A stretch of DNA of 64,000 nucleotides from Ricinus communis (Eukaryota > Streptophyta > Magnoliopsida > Malpighiales > Euphorbiaceae): contig NC_063262.1 of NCBI RefSeq assembly GCF_019578655.1, positions 18,545,582 to 18,609,581 of the forward strand, read 5' to 3'. Both the position numbers and the translations under genes were made by a program. Shown piece by piece: positions 1 to 13,121 of this stretch; within the stretch, counting starts at the first letter, position 1, and each line of letters opens with the position of its first letter. A model generated the notes under the pieces. The model was not told where the DNA came from and searched no databases. It saw only the letters and a list, made by a program, of their open reading frames with translations.

Positions 1-1677
<1,677 letters not shown>

Positions 1678-3348
1678 ATTACTAGCTGAACTTCTATTCT
1701 GGGGTGTCGTAAGTTTAGAAAGTTTTGCAGTTGCAACATTTCAAGTTCTGTTATCCTCGGGATATATTACTTTGGATAGTTTTCTTTTATCTGGTGAAGG
1801 ACTTCAGCACATATTCCATTTTTGTTAGAAATTCAGTACTTGATTTGGTTCATCCTTTCTTTTGAGTACTGCATCATTTTATCTCTTTTTTTGGTTTAAT
1901 TTTAATTAAAAATAAACCACAAAATGCACTGACAAGTAAATCGTTAAGCTAAAGATTAGCAGCCCTGAGATAGTATCTTGGGTTAAATTATGATTGCAAG
2001 TCGTTCTTAAAGGGGATGAAAAGGGGGATCAAAATGGAATAAGAGTGCAACAGTGTGTAGAAGCTGCTGTGATTAATGTTTGGGGGAATAAATCGCGGGG
2101 TAATGGCTGAAGTTTTGATTGGGCCCGAAGGCGATTTAGTATCTTAAATATGTATTGGGAACCGGTTACATGGGCTCTTAAATTGATTGGACAAAAAGTA
2201 GTTGGGCCATATAAAATTGTCATATTATAGACTTATTGGATAAACAGTAGATTTTATGTAGGGTTATTTACACAAATATCTTTTTTTAAATATATATTAT
2301 ATTTATATCTTATAAGAAAAAAGCTTATAAAAATATGTTTTTCAAAGAAAAAAATTATCATATCTAAGAAAATCGAATGGATTCGGTCACCAGAGCACTT
2401 CTAATTTATAGACTCTGTAAAATTACGCTCAAATCATTATCCACTTAAAGTAAAAAATTCCAGTTACTCTACGTTTTAAAAAAATGAATCCAACTATGTG
2501 TTTCTTTCTTTCTTAGAAAAAAGCTGCAACATTCTTCCTTCAATCAGCAAAATTTTCATCTTTTACCTATAACATCAAATCTTCTTTTTTATTCTTTCAC
2601 TACATAAACTTTGAAAAAACGAGAAAAAGAATCGGCAACAGTCTTCCTTCAACCTTCAAAACCTCCATTTTTATCCTGCAATAGCAAAGTCAGCGTGAAA
2701 GAAGTTAGAATCCATCAATTTTTTTCTTAAAACTACATCTGAAAAGAAAAAAAACTGCTTCTCCTCTTATTTCTTCGACAAAAGTTGCTACAACATAAGT
2801 ATGGAAAATCAACAACAATAAATATGAAGATTCATTAAGAATAAGAGTTTAAAGGCAATTATTTTCAATTAAAACACTCAAAAAAAAAAATTACAGATTT
2901 AATTTGTTAAATATATAGAGAAAAAATAATATTGTACAACATTGTATAATATTTATGAAAAATAAATTAAGAAAAGAGAATTTTTGTTATTTATTAGATG
3001 TAGATATTAAGTTAATGACTTATTTATTAAATATTTAAAACATCTAATTTAGAAAAATATTATTGAATATAATGATTCTTTGAAAGATAGAAGACAATCA
3101 AACACTACTATTCTACAAGGAGCTCAAAAAGATAGAACTAAATTGTACAAAATATCCTTTATGCATAACAGTTTTGAATCAAGAAAAGGAAAACAAATTC
3201 TTCGATTCAACCTTCACATTCTAAAATAGAAACATACCAACGAATGAAGCAGGTCCATCAAGATAAAAAATGGAAACATAAAGAAAATCAATAAATGGAG
3301 AACAAACAGAGAGGATTTTAGATGCACTTGGATATGCGATTTAAATGA
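1678..3348. other. L8 3' UTR and AT-rich intergenic DNA
   Basis: The first 200-250 bases are presumably L8 3' UTR; A-rich AAATAAA-like words occur near 1905-1915. The rest is AT-rich with many homopolymer runs and no convincing gene. Its right edge is the point where a truncated Athila LTR begins, at GCCCGG near 3349. Confidence 0.5.
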
Positions 3349-3503
3349 GCCCGGAAATCAATCAATTTCCCATCAATGAGTCTGAAAACCTGAAAAACTC
3401 AAAAACATACTAAAGTGCGATCAAACAGGAATAAATATAACTCAAATACATGAATAAACGATTGATAAAAAATTAATAAATATGCATAGAATCATCTACA
3501 TCA
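3349..3503 (-). repeat. Truncated 3' LTR of E2
   Basis: 155 bp matching the LTR start as seen at 20164-20318, ending on the plus strand in GAATCATCTACATCA, i.e. TGATGTAGATGATTC on the minus strand. The rest of the LTR (about 1.2 kb) is missing to the left, where unrelated AT-rich DNA begins. Confidence 0.85.
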
Positions 3504-3520
3504 AACTAACCCACACTTAA
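3504..3520 (-). other. Polypurine tract of E2
   Basis: On the minus strand this reads TTAAGTGTGGGTTAGTT directly before the LTR start TGATG. It matches the PPT of E1 (TTAAGTGTGGGGTAGTT) and of E3 (TAAGTGTGGGGTTATTT). It would prime plus-strand DNA synthesis in reverse transcription. Confidence 0.75.
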
Positions 3521-5613
3521 GCGTTTGCTTGTCCTCAAGCAATCAACAACTCACTCCTCAAACAGATACCAAATAACTCAATCAAATACTTTGCAGGAGG
3601 TTAGCTCAAAACAAGTCTCAAAACTCCGTGACGAATTTTCTTGAAATCCCCATATCATTAAATCCTTGAGACAGAGAAAAAAGTTAACAAAGATACTAAA
3701 ATTAAAATGATAAACCATCCAAACTGAGAATTCGAGAACTATGCCTTACAAGATGTCACTCAAAACACACAAGTGTATATAGGTGAAAGAATATCGTCAA
3801 GCTCTCAACGCAAAAGTACAGAAAAAGGTGCTTACCATAAGCTTGCTTATAGATCCGATCTCCACTACTGTGAAATAGTTAATAAACATGATAAAAGGGT
3901 ATTGAGCCAGGTTGTAATGGGGTTAAGGTAGGGTACGGAGAAATATGGAAAGTGAGCTGAAAGTTGCTGGAAAATTATGCAGGTAATGCAAGAATATAGC
4001 CAAGGATCAGATGCTGTACCAAAATTGAACACTAAGTTGCTCTAATAATAAGATGATGCTCGAAATATATTATTATTATTATTATTATTATTTTATTTTT
4101 TTCCTTTTTTTTTAATCCTGCAACAACAGATAACGCAGGATGAAGTAATACAATGCTCAATCAAAGTAGTAAAATGATATGTACCATTTGGATTGAAGGT
4201 AGCATCTACAAAAAATCTAGTAACTTAGTGAGTATATGCAAATTGATCCAAAATGAAATGCAGCATAAACGTACATAATTTACAACAATACTGGTAGAAA
4301 GAATAGTAGAATGAATAAAAGTGATAAAATGAGTGTGAGAGGTAATGAAAGAAAAAGGCTAAGGCTCAAAATGGGTTCAGGGTTAGGCTTTTGGCCAAAT
4401 TGTATAATTCCTAAGTGCCCAAATCATCTCATGACTATAAAAAATTCATGTAATCTCAAAAGTCATCACAAAGCAAGTTCTAGAAGCAACGATTTTGCAC
4501 AATAATAAAAAACAGAAGGAGCACAAAAGCCTCACCATTTAAGTGGGATAAAATTGCATAAATTCTCAAACCAAAGTTTAAACAATCAAACAATCTAATA
4601 AGCATCAATATTAATAGTGTTTTATATCCGAGATAAAGTAAAATGAAAAAAATAAGGAAAAACACCAGTTTTACCTGGCTTGATTGAAATTAAGAGATTC
4701 GTTCATTGCCTTCTTTCAACAAGATTCGATAAAAAACTATACGGGTATCCATTTAAAAGAGAAAAATTATCAACTACTTGATTAAAATAAAACTCAAGAT
4801 AAGGACAGTAAGAATGAATGGACTCAATCAATAAGGGAAATGAAAGCAAGATAAAAACAGCAGAAACAAAATTGATACCTGCACAAAAATAAGGTACCTA
4901 CCCCACACTTGAGAAAAACACTGTCCTTAGTGTGAACAAGGTAGGCACTCCAGAAAGAAATAAAATACGCACAAAGAAACAAATTATGGGAGTCCACAAA
5001 ATAAAACAATAAAAAAAACTGGAAAACTAAAAGAAAAACAAGACAACAGAAAGAGATAGAAACTAGGAAGTCTACTGGATACTGCCCTTGATGTGTGCTT
5101 TAACACTCCAAAATATGTTAGTCCTCAAAATTATGCATGAGCATCGAGTAAGCTAAATCCTGCAAAACTCAAGAATAAACACATCCCAAGCAACATCTAG
5201 TAAAAGGTTCAATAAAATAAAATCTCCTCAAAATAAAACAAACTAAAAACAAACTGAAGTATCTAACTAAAAAAATAACTACATAAATAAAAAGATGTCC
5301 AAAAATTCAAAAAGCATAAATAGATTCGGGAATGTCTCCTGAAGGCACTTCTTTTTGTTCGAGTCGTCTAGCTGGACTCTGCAGTAGCATTGTTGCATTG
5401 CGGGCAAATTGAGAATGTGGGCTCAAAGTAAGTTGGGGCTCGAGGCATATAAGAGCAATGAAAAGGTCCGATGTGTGCGGTAGATGACTAAGGAGGTGCT
5501 CTCTGCACCGATTTGGGATGTCCATTCATCCACTTCGAATTCCGGCTAAGTGACTTATCAAAAACAAACTTGTAACTACCCTTCTCGGGTCTATCATGGC
5601 ACAAAGTCTCAAA
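3521..5613 (-). other. Non-coding 3' region of E2 with internal PPT-like motif
   Basis: About 2.1 kb between protease and PPT with no convincing gene. It is collinear with the E1 3' region (9798-11450); for example CAGGTTGTAATGGGG occurs at about 3910 and about 10187. A second PPT-like motif, minus strand CAAGTGTGGGGTAGG, lies at 4897-4912, preceded by the conserved word GGACAGTG. After the protease stop the frame reads on for about 50 codons with one plausible motif (CPQCNNA) but is broken. Confidence 0.6.
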
Positions 5614-6489
5614 TTAATACAAGTTGTTTTCTTCAGATGAATAACACATATTAACAGGGAAAGAAACATGTATAGCATCATCCATTTGTACATCCTGTGG
5701 TTGTTTATTACATGCTAGACCAATTCCATCAATACTACAAATGGCATGAACATGGTCGGTGGAAGAACTATCAAATGGGGGTAAGCTAAAAGTAACACAG
5801 TCATCCCCTACATTAAGTTCTAACTTTCCCTCAAATACGTCTATTTTAGCTCTAGCTGTAGCAAGGAAAGGTCTCCCCAAAATTAGTGGTACACCATGCT
5901 CATTATCCATATCCATAACCACAAAGTCCACAGGAATTATGAACTTATCTACCTTGACTAGCACATTCTCCACAATTCCCCTAGGAAGCTTAACAGAATG
6001 GTCAGCTAATTGAATGCACATCCTAGTGGATTTTGACTCCCCCAAACCTAGCTTATTGAACAATCTAATAGGCATGACATTTATGCTAGCCCCCAAATCA
6101 GCTAATGCATCATCAACACAAAAATTACCTAAAGTGCAAGGAATAGTGAAACTCCCTGGATCGTGACATTTCTCTGGCAACTTGCTTTGAAACACCGCTG
6201 AGCACTCCTTATTAAGCTGAACATAGGCTACCTCCTCCAACTTCCTTTTTTTGCTAAGTATGTCCTTTAAGAACTTGGCATACTTCGGCATCTGCTCCAA
6301 TGCATCAATAAAAGGCAAGTTAATATACAGTTGTCTAAAAATATCTAAAAACTTACTGAACTGCTCTTTCGCCTCTCCTTGTTTGACTCTAGCAGGATAA
6401 GGAATCTTAGGTTGATATTCCCTGACTGGAATTGATTTCACCTTTTGTCCCTCAGGTTCCCTAACCTTACTGCTCGCCTCAACCTGCAC
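5614..6489 (-). pseudogene. E2 retroviral-type aspartic protease with gag-pro linker
   Basis: An open frame of 291 codons continuing the gag-pro polyprotein. The linker contains FLDIFRQLYINLPFIDALEQ and MPKYAKFLKDIL, a hallmark of Athila-type elements. The protease follows with catalytic ALADLGASINVMP (D-L-G-A-S motif), the flap-side stretch LPRGIVENVLVKVDKFIIPVD, and VPLILGRPFLATARAKIDV. The domain itself looks intact and would cleave the Gag polyprotein inside the virus-like particle. It is out of frame with gag: a run of seven Ts at about 6507-6513 (plus-strand As and Ts seen as TTTTTTT on the minus strand) marks a one-base indel. Since gag upstream carries many stops, this can only be a relic, although the protease frame has survived better than the rest. 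Confidence 0.85.
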
Positions 6490-8012
6490 ATCAATAGTGG
6501 AGTCGTCAAAAAAATGGGCTTAGAAGGAGCTGAAACTAACTTACCTAAATGCAAAGTGATGGCGTTCATGTGCTCCCTCGGGTTAGACTCAGTGGTGCTA
6601 AGGAGCGCTCCTTGCTGCCTCTCAGACAACATCTTAGAGGTTTGGCCAATCTGGGTCTCCAAGTTCTGAATCGAGGCCTGTTGGTTCCTAAGTGCACTAT
6701 CAGTTTGCTGAAACCTCATCTCCGTAGACGTTACAAACTTCATTTTAAGCTCCTCTAAGTTTGACTTCTATTCCAGTGGAGGAGGAGCTTGTGCAGGCCC
6801 AGCTGGCTGTTGCGACGGCTGCTGATGAAGTCTTTGAAAACCAGGTGGACCCTGAGCATTATTATTCCTCCAACTGAAGTTGGGATGATTGTGCCACCCG
6901 GGGTTGTATGTGTTAGTGTAAGAATCGTTCTGCTACCTGGGGGCATTCCCCATATAGTCAACCTGCTTAACATCAGCAGACACAACAGAAACAGATGGAA
7001 AAGTAGCGGAAGACGAAGCAAACATACCTCCTGCAGTATAGTTCGTACTGTAATGTGGGCCACCACAAAACTCGCAGCCAACGTTCGCTGCATGAACCGG
7101 CATCTGGAGTTGGTCAATCTTCTTGGCTAGAAGCTCCATCTGAGCTGCCAAGGCTGCTGTAGAGTCCACTTGGTTGACCACTCCCTGTCTTCCTGGTCGG
7201 CTCCTAGAGGATTTCCACTAATAGTTGTCCATGGCCATTTCCTCTATCAGGTTCTGAGCCTGCTCGGGCGTCTTACTATTTAGCGCCCCACCTGCTGCAG
7301 CATCCACCATCTGCCTCGTTGCAAGGTTCAACCCGCTGTAGAAGGTCTGAACCTGCATCCACACTGGCAATCCGTGATGTGGGCAGCATCTCAAAAGATT
7401 TTTAAACCTCTCCTATGCATCGTACAAGCTTTCATCATCAAACTGCACAAAAGAAGATATGTCATTTCTAAGTTTAACAGTTTTAGCGGGAGGAAAATAC
7501 TTATATAAAATTTTTTCGGCCAACGCCTTCCAGGCAGTAATTGTTTGCTGTGGAAGGGATTGCAACCATCTCTTAGCTCTGTCCCTCAAGGAAAATGGAA
7601 ACAATCTCAGCCGAATGGCGTCATCGGTTGTTCCATTTATCTTAAATGTGTCATAAATCTCCAAAAAATTAGAGATATGTGCATTGGGATCCTCGCTGGG
7701 CAATCCTCCAAACTACACACTCTGCTGGATCATGTGGATAACATTGGCTTTTATTTCAAAATTTTTGGCTGCTACAGCAGGTCTGACTATACTAGTTTTC
7801 GTCCCATCCAAAGATGGTCAAGCAAACTCGTACATCGTCCTCTGATCATCGTCATCCTAGGGGTTGAGGTTCTCCATCGTGTCAACTCCTTAAACCTGAA
7901 TTGTAACTCTGTCCTCCTCCTCAACTGCCTGCAAACATCGTCTCAATAATCTAAGACAGTGCTCCAGGTCAGATAAGGGTGCTATGGGATCAGGGTTAGA
8001 GCTCCTAGTCAT
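6490..8012 (-). pseudogene. E2 Gag (nucleocapsid) pseudogene, many in-frame stops
   Basis: ATG at 8012-8010 (MTRSSNPDP) starts a single frame down to about 6500. It contains the retrotransposon Gag core (GLPSEDPNAHISNFLEIYDTF; LRDRAKRWLQSLP; TAWKALAEKILYKYFPP), a CEFCGGPHYSTN cysteine/histidine segment standing in for a zinc knuckle, a Pro/Gln-rich stretch, and a coiled-coil-like tail (EMRFQQTDSALRNQQASIQN). The frame holds about eight stops. Each falls where relatives have Gln, Trp or Arg, for example TAG at 7413-7415 before ERFKNLL and TAG at 6933-6935. That fits C-to-T or G-to-A transitions rather than random indels. Gag would assemble virus-like particles around element RNA. Confidence 0.85.
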
Positions 8013-8151
8013 AAACTACTTGAAACCAACAACTAAACAACCACCAATCAACAAAAACAATAAAATAAAAAAAATAAAAATAAAGAATAAATAAATAAAT
8101 AGATAATTACCAAATTAACACAAAAACAATTCACTCTAGTTCACCATTAAT
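8013..8151 (-). other. E2 5' untranslated region between PBS and gag
   Basis: About 140 bp of AT-rich leader between the primer binding site and the gag ATG at 8012. No other feature is seen. Confidence 0.6.
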
Positions 8152-8169
8152 TCCTCAGCAACGGCGCCA
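8152..8169 (-). other. Primer binding site of E2 (tRNA-Asp)
   Basis: Minus strand TGGCGCCGTTGCTGAGGA lies six bases after the LTR end CCCATCA. It is complementary to the 3' end of plant tRNA-Asp (TGGCGCCGTTGCCGGGGA in E3) apart from two transition differences. This primer is typical of the Athila lineage. Confidence 0.85.
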
Positions 8170-8175
8170 AAAACT

Positions 8176-8360
8176 TGATGGGCTACTGATGCAACCTACA
8201 CTTAAGGCAGTGAACCTATCGATGCGGTCTAGCACTAGTGAGTATCAAGGTCGTATCCCTGGAGATCGGGTGAACCTAAAGTTACTACTGTTCGCTATGT
8301 TATCTAGTCTGAAATAAGGTGTGAGAAGTCTAAATTAATTAACTAATGCTTATGAATGCA
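8176..8360 (-). repeat. 3' part of the E2 5' LTR (after the E1 insertion)
   Basis: 185 bp ending on the minus strand in GTAGCCCATCA next to the PBS. It completes the LTR that starts at 20318. It looks like a local duplication of 8377-8545 (offset 186 bp), but this is because the E1 LTR carries the same homologous end. Confidence 0.85.
8356..8360. repeat. Target site duplication of E1, left copy (ATGCA)
   Basis: ATGCA precedes the LTR end TGATGTGTGCAC; the matching copy is at 19147-19151. On both sides the sequence continues as the E2 LTR (CTTATGA before, AATAAAGG after), as in the uninterrupted LTR at 8540-8555. Confidence 0.9.
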
Positions 8361-9372
8361 TGATGTGTGCACTTATGCAACCTACACTTAAGGCAGTGAA
8401 CCTATCGATGCGGTCTAGCACTAGTGAGTATCAAGGTCGTATCCCTGGAGATCGGGTAAACCTAAAGTTACTACTGTTTGTTATGTTATTTAATCTGAAA
8501 TAAGGTGTGAGAAGTCTAAATTAATTAACTAATGCTTATGAATGCAAATAAAGGAACAATCACAACTGACAATCGAAAGACAACCGTAATAAAGAAGCAA
8601 ACCCAAAGGGGACCTAAGTGATGGAATTCTAAGGTTGATTTTATAAACTGCCAATCTTGCTACCCGTGCCTAAATCCTGAATCGAACTCCGCTCCTCTCT
8701 CGAGCTCACTAAGTTCCTAAATCTACACTAACCTAATGGAATTTCTTCCTATCAGATTATTACAAATTAGCATTAAGCGTGATTTAGTACTATTAAGAGT
8801 TGTTAATTCTTAATCCGGTGAGTGAATTAACCTTATCTCTAAGTGTTAACTACCAGTTCTTACTATTTAATTTCCAGTTGTAAAAAGCATTTCTCAATTT
8901 CAAGAAATAACCCAAAAGACAATTAATTTAACGTCTCAAATTAATTGAATCAAATTTTATTACTAAACAGTAAGAAGATTACAAAAATGGCAGATAAAAA
9001 TCTAATATTTAAACACAAACCATCAACAAAGATAAACCCCAATGGGTTTGGCAGTTCTAGCTACTCACAATGAAAGAAATAAATACAAAAGGAAATAAAT
9101 AACAGAAAAGAGAATGAAACATATAACCGCTCTTCTATCGAATCGAAGTGGGAATGTCGTAAGTGCCAATTCTGAAACCAGCCTCAAGTATGGATCTCGG
9201 ATGTCTCGGTCAATCGTCTAGAAACTTCAATCTTTTCTTGAATCCTCCAAATCAATCCTTTGAACTGACATTAGTCTCCTAAAATGTCAAGAACAGAGGT
9301 GCAGAAGTGAGGGGTCGAGCACGTAGAGAAATCCAGAAATTAGAAACAAAACCCTGTCTCATTTTGCGTGCG

Positions 9373-9383
9373 CCTATTTATAG
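9373..9383 (-). promoter_or_regulatory. LTR TATA box of E1
   Basis: Minus strand CTATAAATAGG, about 400 bp into the LTR, just downstream of the GC-rich word array. The same box is at 18747-18757 in the truncated 5' LTR. It probably starts genomic RNA synthesis and marks the U3/R side of the LTR. Confidence 0.7.
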
Positions 9384-9389
9384 GGAGAA

Positions 9390-9502
9390 GTGCCATAGCC
9401 GTGCCACGGTCCATGCCATGGCTCATGCAAATATGCACGGCTGTGCCGCGGTCCGTGCCATGGCCCATGGATATATGCACGGCCCGTGCAACGGGCACCA
9501 AC
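9390..9502 (-). repeat. Self-complementary GC-rich word array in E1 U3
   Basis: A cluster of CCGTGC, GCACGG and CATGGC words, many forming short palindromes (GCACGGCCCGTGC), spaced about 10-15 bp and lying just upstream of the TATA box. The surrounding LTR is AT-rich, so the cluster stands out. Related clusters lie at about 18770-18860, 19995-20085 and 13785-13905, and in the unrelated-looking U3 of E3 at 52855-53095. Confidence 0.75.
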
Positions 9503-9779
9503 CTCCATTAAATGCCAAATTTTCAAAATTATCCAAGGTCGTGCAAAAGCCTCGAAATGCGCATTAACAAAGAATCGACTCTGATAACATCTAATATGCA
9601 TGAATCATCCAAATATCTTTATTTCTACCCATAAATCAATCAATATCTATCAAAGAGTCTGAAAACCTAAATAATTCATAAACATACCAAAGTGCGATCA
9701 AATAGGAATAAATATGACTCAATTACGCGAATAAACGACTATAAACAGTCAATAAACATGCATAGAATCATCTACATCA

Positions 9780-9796
9780 AACTACCCCACACTTAA
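9780..9796 (-). other. Polypurine tract of E1
   Basis: Minus strand TTAAGTGTGGGGTAGTT directly before the LTR start. It is preceded by GCTTGAGGACAAGCAA, a conserved word also found before the PPT of E2 and E3. Confidence 0.8.
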
Positions 9797-11448
9797 GAGT
9801 TTGCTTGTCCTCAAGCAATCAACAATTCTCTCCTCAAACAGATACCAAATGACTCGATCAAATACATTGCAGAAGGTCAGCTCAAAACAAGTCTCAAAAC
9901 TCCGTAACGAATTTCCTCAAAATCCCCAAATCACTAAATCTTGAAAAAGAGAACAAAGTTAACAAAGCTACTAAAATTAAAATAATAAACTATCTAAACT
10001 AAAAATTTGAGAGCCATGCCTTCCAAGATGTCACTCAAAACACACAAGTGTATAAATAGGTGAAAGAATATCGGCAAGCTCACAACGCAAAAATACAGAA
10101 AAATATGTTTACCATAAGCTTGCTCATAGATACAATCTCCACTACTGTGAAATAATCAATAATCATAATCAAAGGGTCTTCAGCCAGGTTGTAATGGGGT
10201 TAAGGTAAGGTATGGAGAAATATGGAAAGTAGGTTAAAAGTTGCTAAAAAATTATGCAAGTAATGCAAGAAAACAACCAAGAATCAAATGTTGTACAACA
10301 CTAAGTTGCTCCCATAATAAGATGATGCTCGAAATGAACTAAGAGGAAATTATATATACATACATTATTTTTATTAATATATATATACATATTTTTTTTT
10401 CTTTTTCTTCTCTTTTTTTTAATAGTAGGATGAAGTAATACAATACTTAATCAAAAGTGGTAAAACGATAATGTACCATTTGGATTGAAGGGAGCATCTA
10501 CAAAAAGAATTCTAGCAACTTAGTGAATATATGCAAATTGATCCAAAATGAAATGCAGCATAAACTTATATAATACCCAGCAACAATAGTAGAAAGAATA
10601 GTGGAATGAATAGAAGTGATAAAATGAGTGTCAAGGTGAATTACAATGAAAGAAAAGGCTAAGGCTCAAAATTGGTTTACTAATGGAGAAACAGGGTTGA
10701 GCTTTTGGCCAGATTGTGTAAATCCTAAGTGCCCATATCATCTCATGACTATTAAAAATTCATGTAATCTCAAAAGAAATCACAGAGCAAGTTCTAGAAA
10801 CAAAGATTCTATGCAATGCTCACTCAATAAGAAGAAAAGGAGCATAAAAATAATGATGCCCAATTTGGCTCAAAACCCCACCATTTGAGTGGGTAAAAAT
10901 TGCATGCTCTCAAACCAAAGTTCAAACAATCAATCATAATAATAAGCATTAATATTAACAATGTTCTATATCTAAAGATAAAGTAAAATGAAAAAAAAAA
11001 TAAGGAAAAACACCAATTTTACCTGCCTTGATTGAAACTAAGAGATTCGTTCATCGCCTTCTTCCCAATAAGATTCGATAAAAGCTATAAGGGTCCATTC
11101 AAAAGAAAAAAAATCAACTACTTGATTAAAACAAAACTCAAGATAAAAATAATAAGAATGAACGGACTCGATCAGTTAAAACAAATAAAATTAAAATAAA
11201 ATTAAAACAGCAAAATAACATCCTTCCAGAAGTTCGAGATTACAAAATAAGTACCTGCACAAAACTCAAATACCTACCCCACACTTGAGAAAAACACTAT
11301 CCTCAGTGTAAAACAGGTATAATACCCCACATGATCCAAAATAATTCAATAATTATAATTAGAACAAGATTAATAGCATCCATAAATAAAAAGAATAAAT
11401 AAATAAAGAAAAAGAAATTAAACTATCTAGAAAAAAAAACTAGAATCC
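9797..11448 (-). other. Non-coding 3' region of E1
   Basis: About 1.65 kb between ORF3 and the PPT, collinear with the E2 3' region. Short frames here are not conserved and are not called. An internal PPT-like motif is at 11271-11288 (minus strand CAAGTGTGGGGTAGGTA). AT-rich simple sequence lies at about 10350-10420. Confidence 0.6.
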
Positions 11449-13121
11449 TCAATCCTCAACATGATCAGCCCGACCACCCTGGTCCTGCTGGGTGAAATTT
11501 GGAGTGAACAAAGGATCATCAAGCTGAGGAGACATTGGGGCATCAGCTCTAGTAGAAATACTCAGAACTGGGGCAGGGGCAGGCGGTAGTGGAGGAGAAG
11601 AAACGGACAAGTGGGTATCACCAAAACTGTCAAAGAAACCCGCAAGGTCAAAGGGTGATACCGGCACAGACGGTGGTTGAGGCGTAGGCGCATGTGCTGG
11701 CACATGAGAACTAGATACTCGCATCCGAGCCAACTGCTGAGAGATATCCTGTAAAGAAAAATGGAAACTGTTATGGTCTTCTCTCATCTCGGTGCATAAG
11801 GCCACAAGGTCATCCCGAAGAAGTTGGGTGGCATGTGACTGTGTCTGAAGCATCTCGCACAAGACTCTAACTGAATCTCTAGCTTCAGTACGGAAAGTCT
11901 GTGTAAGATCCTACTGTTGTGTCATCCGGGCCTCCATCCTATCCAATCTAGATGCTATGGATGTGCCTGTTGATTGATTAAAGAACATAGATGGGTCAGG
12001 AAGATCAGTGGGCCTAGATGAGGGACGTGGTGGGGGTACAAGCTGCTCCTCGGTAATGTCAACATCATCATCATCACCCTCATCAACACCATCGCCACCC
12101 GTCTGGCTAGCTGAATTGGAACCTGTCAAGTGGTACTCGAAACCGCTTGAGGTAGACTCGGTCCGAGTAACCATCCGCATGTTGTACATTTGCTGTGTTC
12201 TAACAGCTAGCATAGAACCCGATTCTATCATACTCTGAATAGCGGCTGGAGTCAACACCCCCATATTCCTAGCTAGCCTAGTCACATATGGTCCAAAGCT
12301 AATAACTGCCTTCCTAGCCGATCTCTGAATCCCATCCATCTGTGCAGCCATCAGAAACCCTAAATCCAAATAGGTCCTCTACCGAATATGCTAGAGTAAA
12401 GCAACATCAAGCTTATTTAGAGCTCCCCAACTCTCACCCCTACCAGCCAATGTGTGAGGTATCTCAAACTATCTGAAATACATGAAGCCTTGGTCCGGCT
12501 CGAAGAGAAAGAGCGTCGAACCACCCTAATATCCTCCCAATACGAATCTATATATGTCCCTAAATGTCTAACTGCTTGATCAAATAAATCGGAATCTACC
12601 TCTGCTCTAGTCCATATCCCTAAAGCTATTCCAAACTCAGCTAGGGACATCCTGTATGTTCTGCCAGTTACCCTGAAAGAAACTGTGTTTGGCGAAGCAA
12701 AGTCCCTAACAGCTGGTTGAAGCCAAAAGGTGCCGAAGAACTCCAAAGTTAGCTCTCTGTAAGTAGGCTCTCTAATGTCAAAAAACCTATTCCATGGTAC
12801 TGTCTCTAGCAAACTAGAAATTTCTTCAAAAAGCCCAACATCTCTCAGGGCCTGCCAATCGATGCACCTCCCAGTCAGAAGTGTCTTAGTCCTTACCACT
12901 CGAAATCGATCAATATGCGCCTGGTTGGTGAAGATCAAGTAAGGATGCCTGCCAGCTGCAGGTGTAGGGACAAGTCGAGCTCGGGTTCTCGGGTGATCGG
13001 TTGCCCGAGGTTGTCGTCCAGAAAGTAGTGTAGCAGTTGTCTGGCCTGAGGTTTGGTGACTAAAAGAACCATCCTCAACTCTAGCTCGCTTCCCAGCGGC
13101 TCTCTACTGATCGTCGGCCAT
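11449..13121 (-). pseudogene. E1 ORF3, Athila-type third ORF (envelope position)
   Basis: ATG at 13121-13119 (MADDQ) opens a frame of about 555 codons down to ADHVED and a stop at 11449. The central part reads FTNQAHIDRFRVVRTKTLL, CIDWQALRDVGLFEEISSLL, IREPTYRELTLEFFGTFWLQ and YRMSLAEFGIALGIW, which resembles the ATHILA ORF-1 type family found downstream of integrase in Athila elements. An acidic stretch (EGDDDDVDITEEQ) and a Pro-rich tail follow. The position matches an env gene, but I see no signal peptide or convincing membrane segment, so an envelope role is not supported. It is broken by TAG codons at 13104-13106, near 12385, 12394 and 11911, all CAG-to-TAG type, and by one frameshift at about 12410-12425. 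Function is unknown. Confidence 0.75.

Larger units (their letters stand above)
8361..9779 (-). repeat. 3' LTR of E1 (complete)
   Basis: 1,419 bp, minus strand TGATGTAGATG...GTGCACACATCA, close in length to the E3 LTR (1,422 bp), which ends with the similar GCACAAATCA. It contains a TATA box and a GC-rich palindromic word array in U3, listed separately. Confidence 0.9.

Noticed and set aside
2029..2223. Small minus-strand ORF after L8
   Set aside because: No domain, chance-level length, opposite strand in intergenic DNA.
8176..8545. 186-bp tandem duplication inside an LTR
   Set aside because: Explained by the nested insertion: the two similar pieces are ends of two different LTRs separated by a target duplication.
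9390..9502. CRISPR-like array
   Set aside because: Plant DNA; irregular degenerate words without spacers.
9307..9601. Frames across the GC word array on both strands
   Set aside because: Arise from the repeat composition (Cys/His/Gly-rich by chance), not genes.
11449..13121. Envelope glycoprotein for E1 ORF3
   Set aside because: Position fits, but no signal peptide, cleavage site or membrane anchor could be seen.
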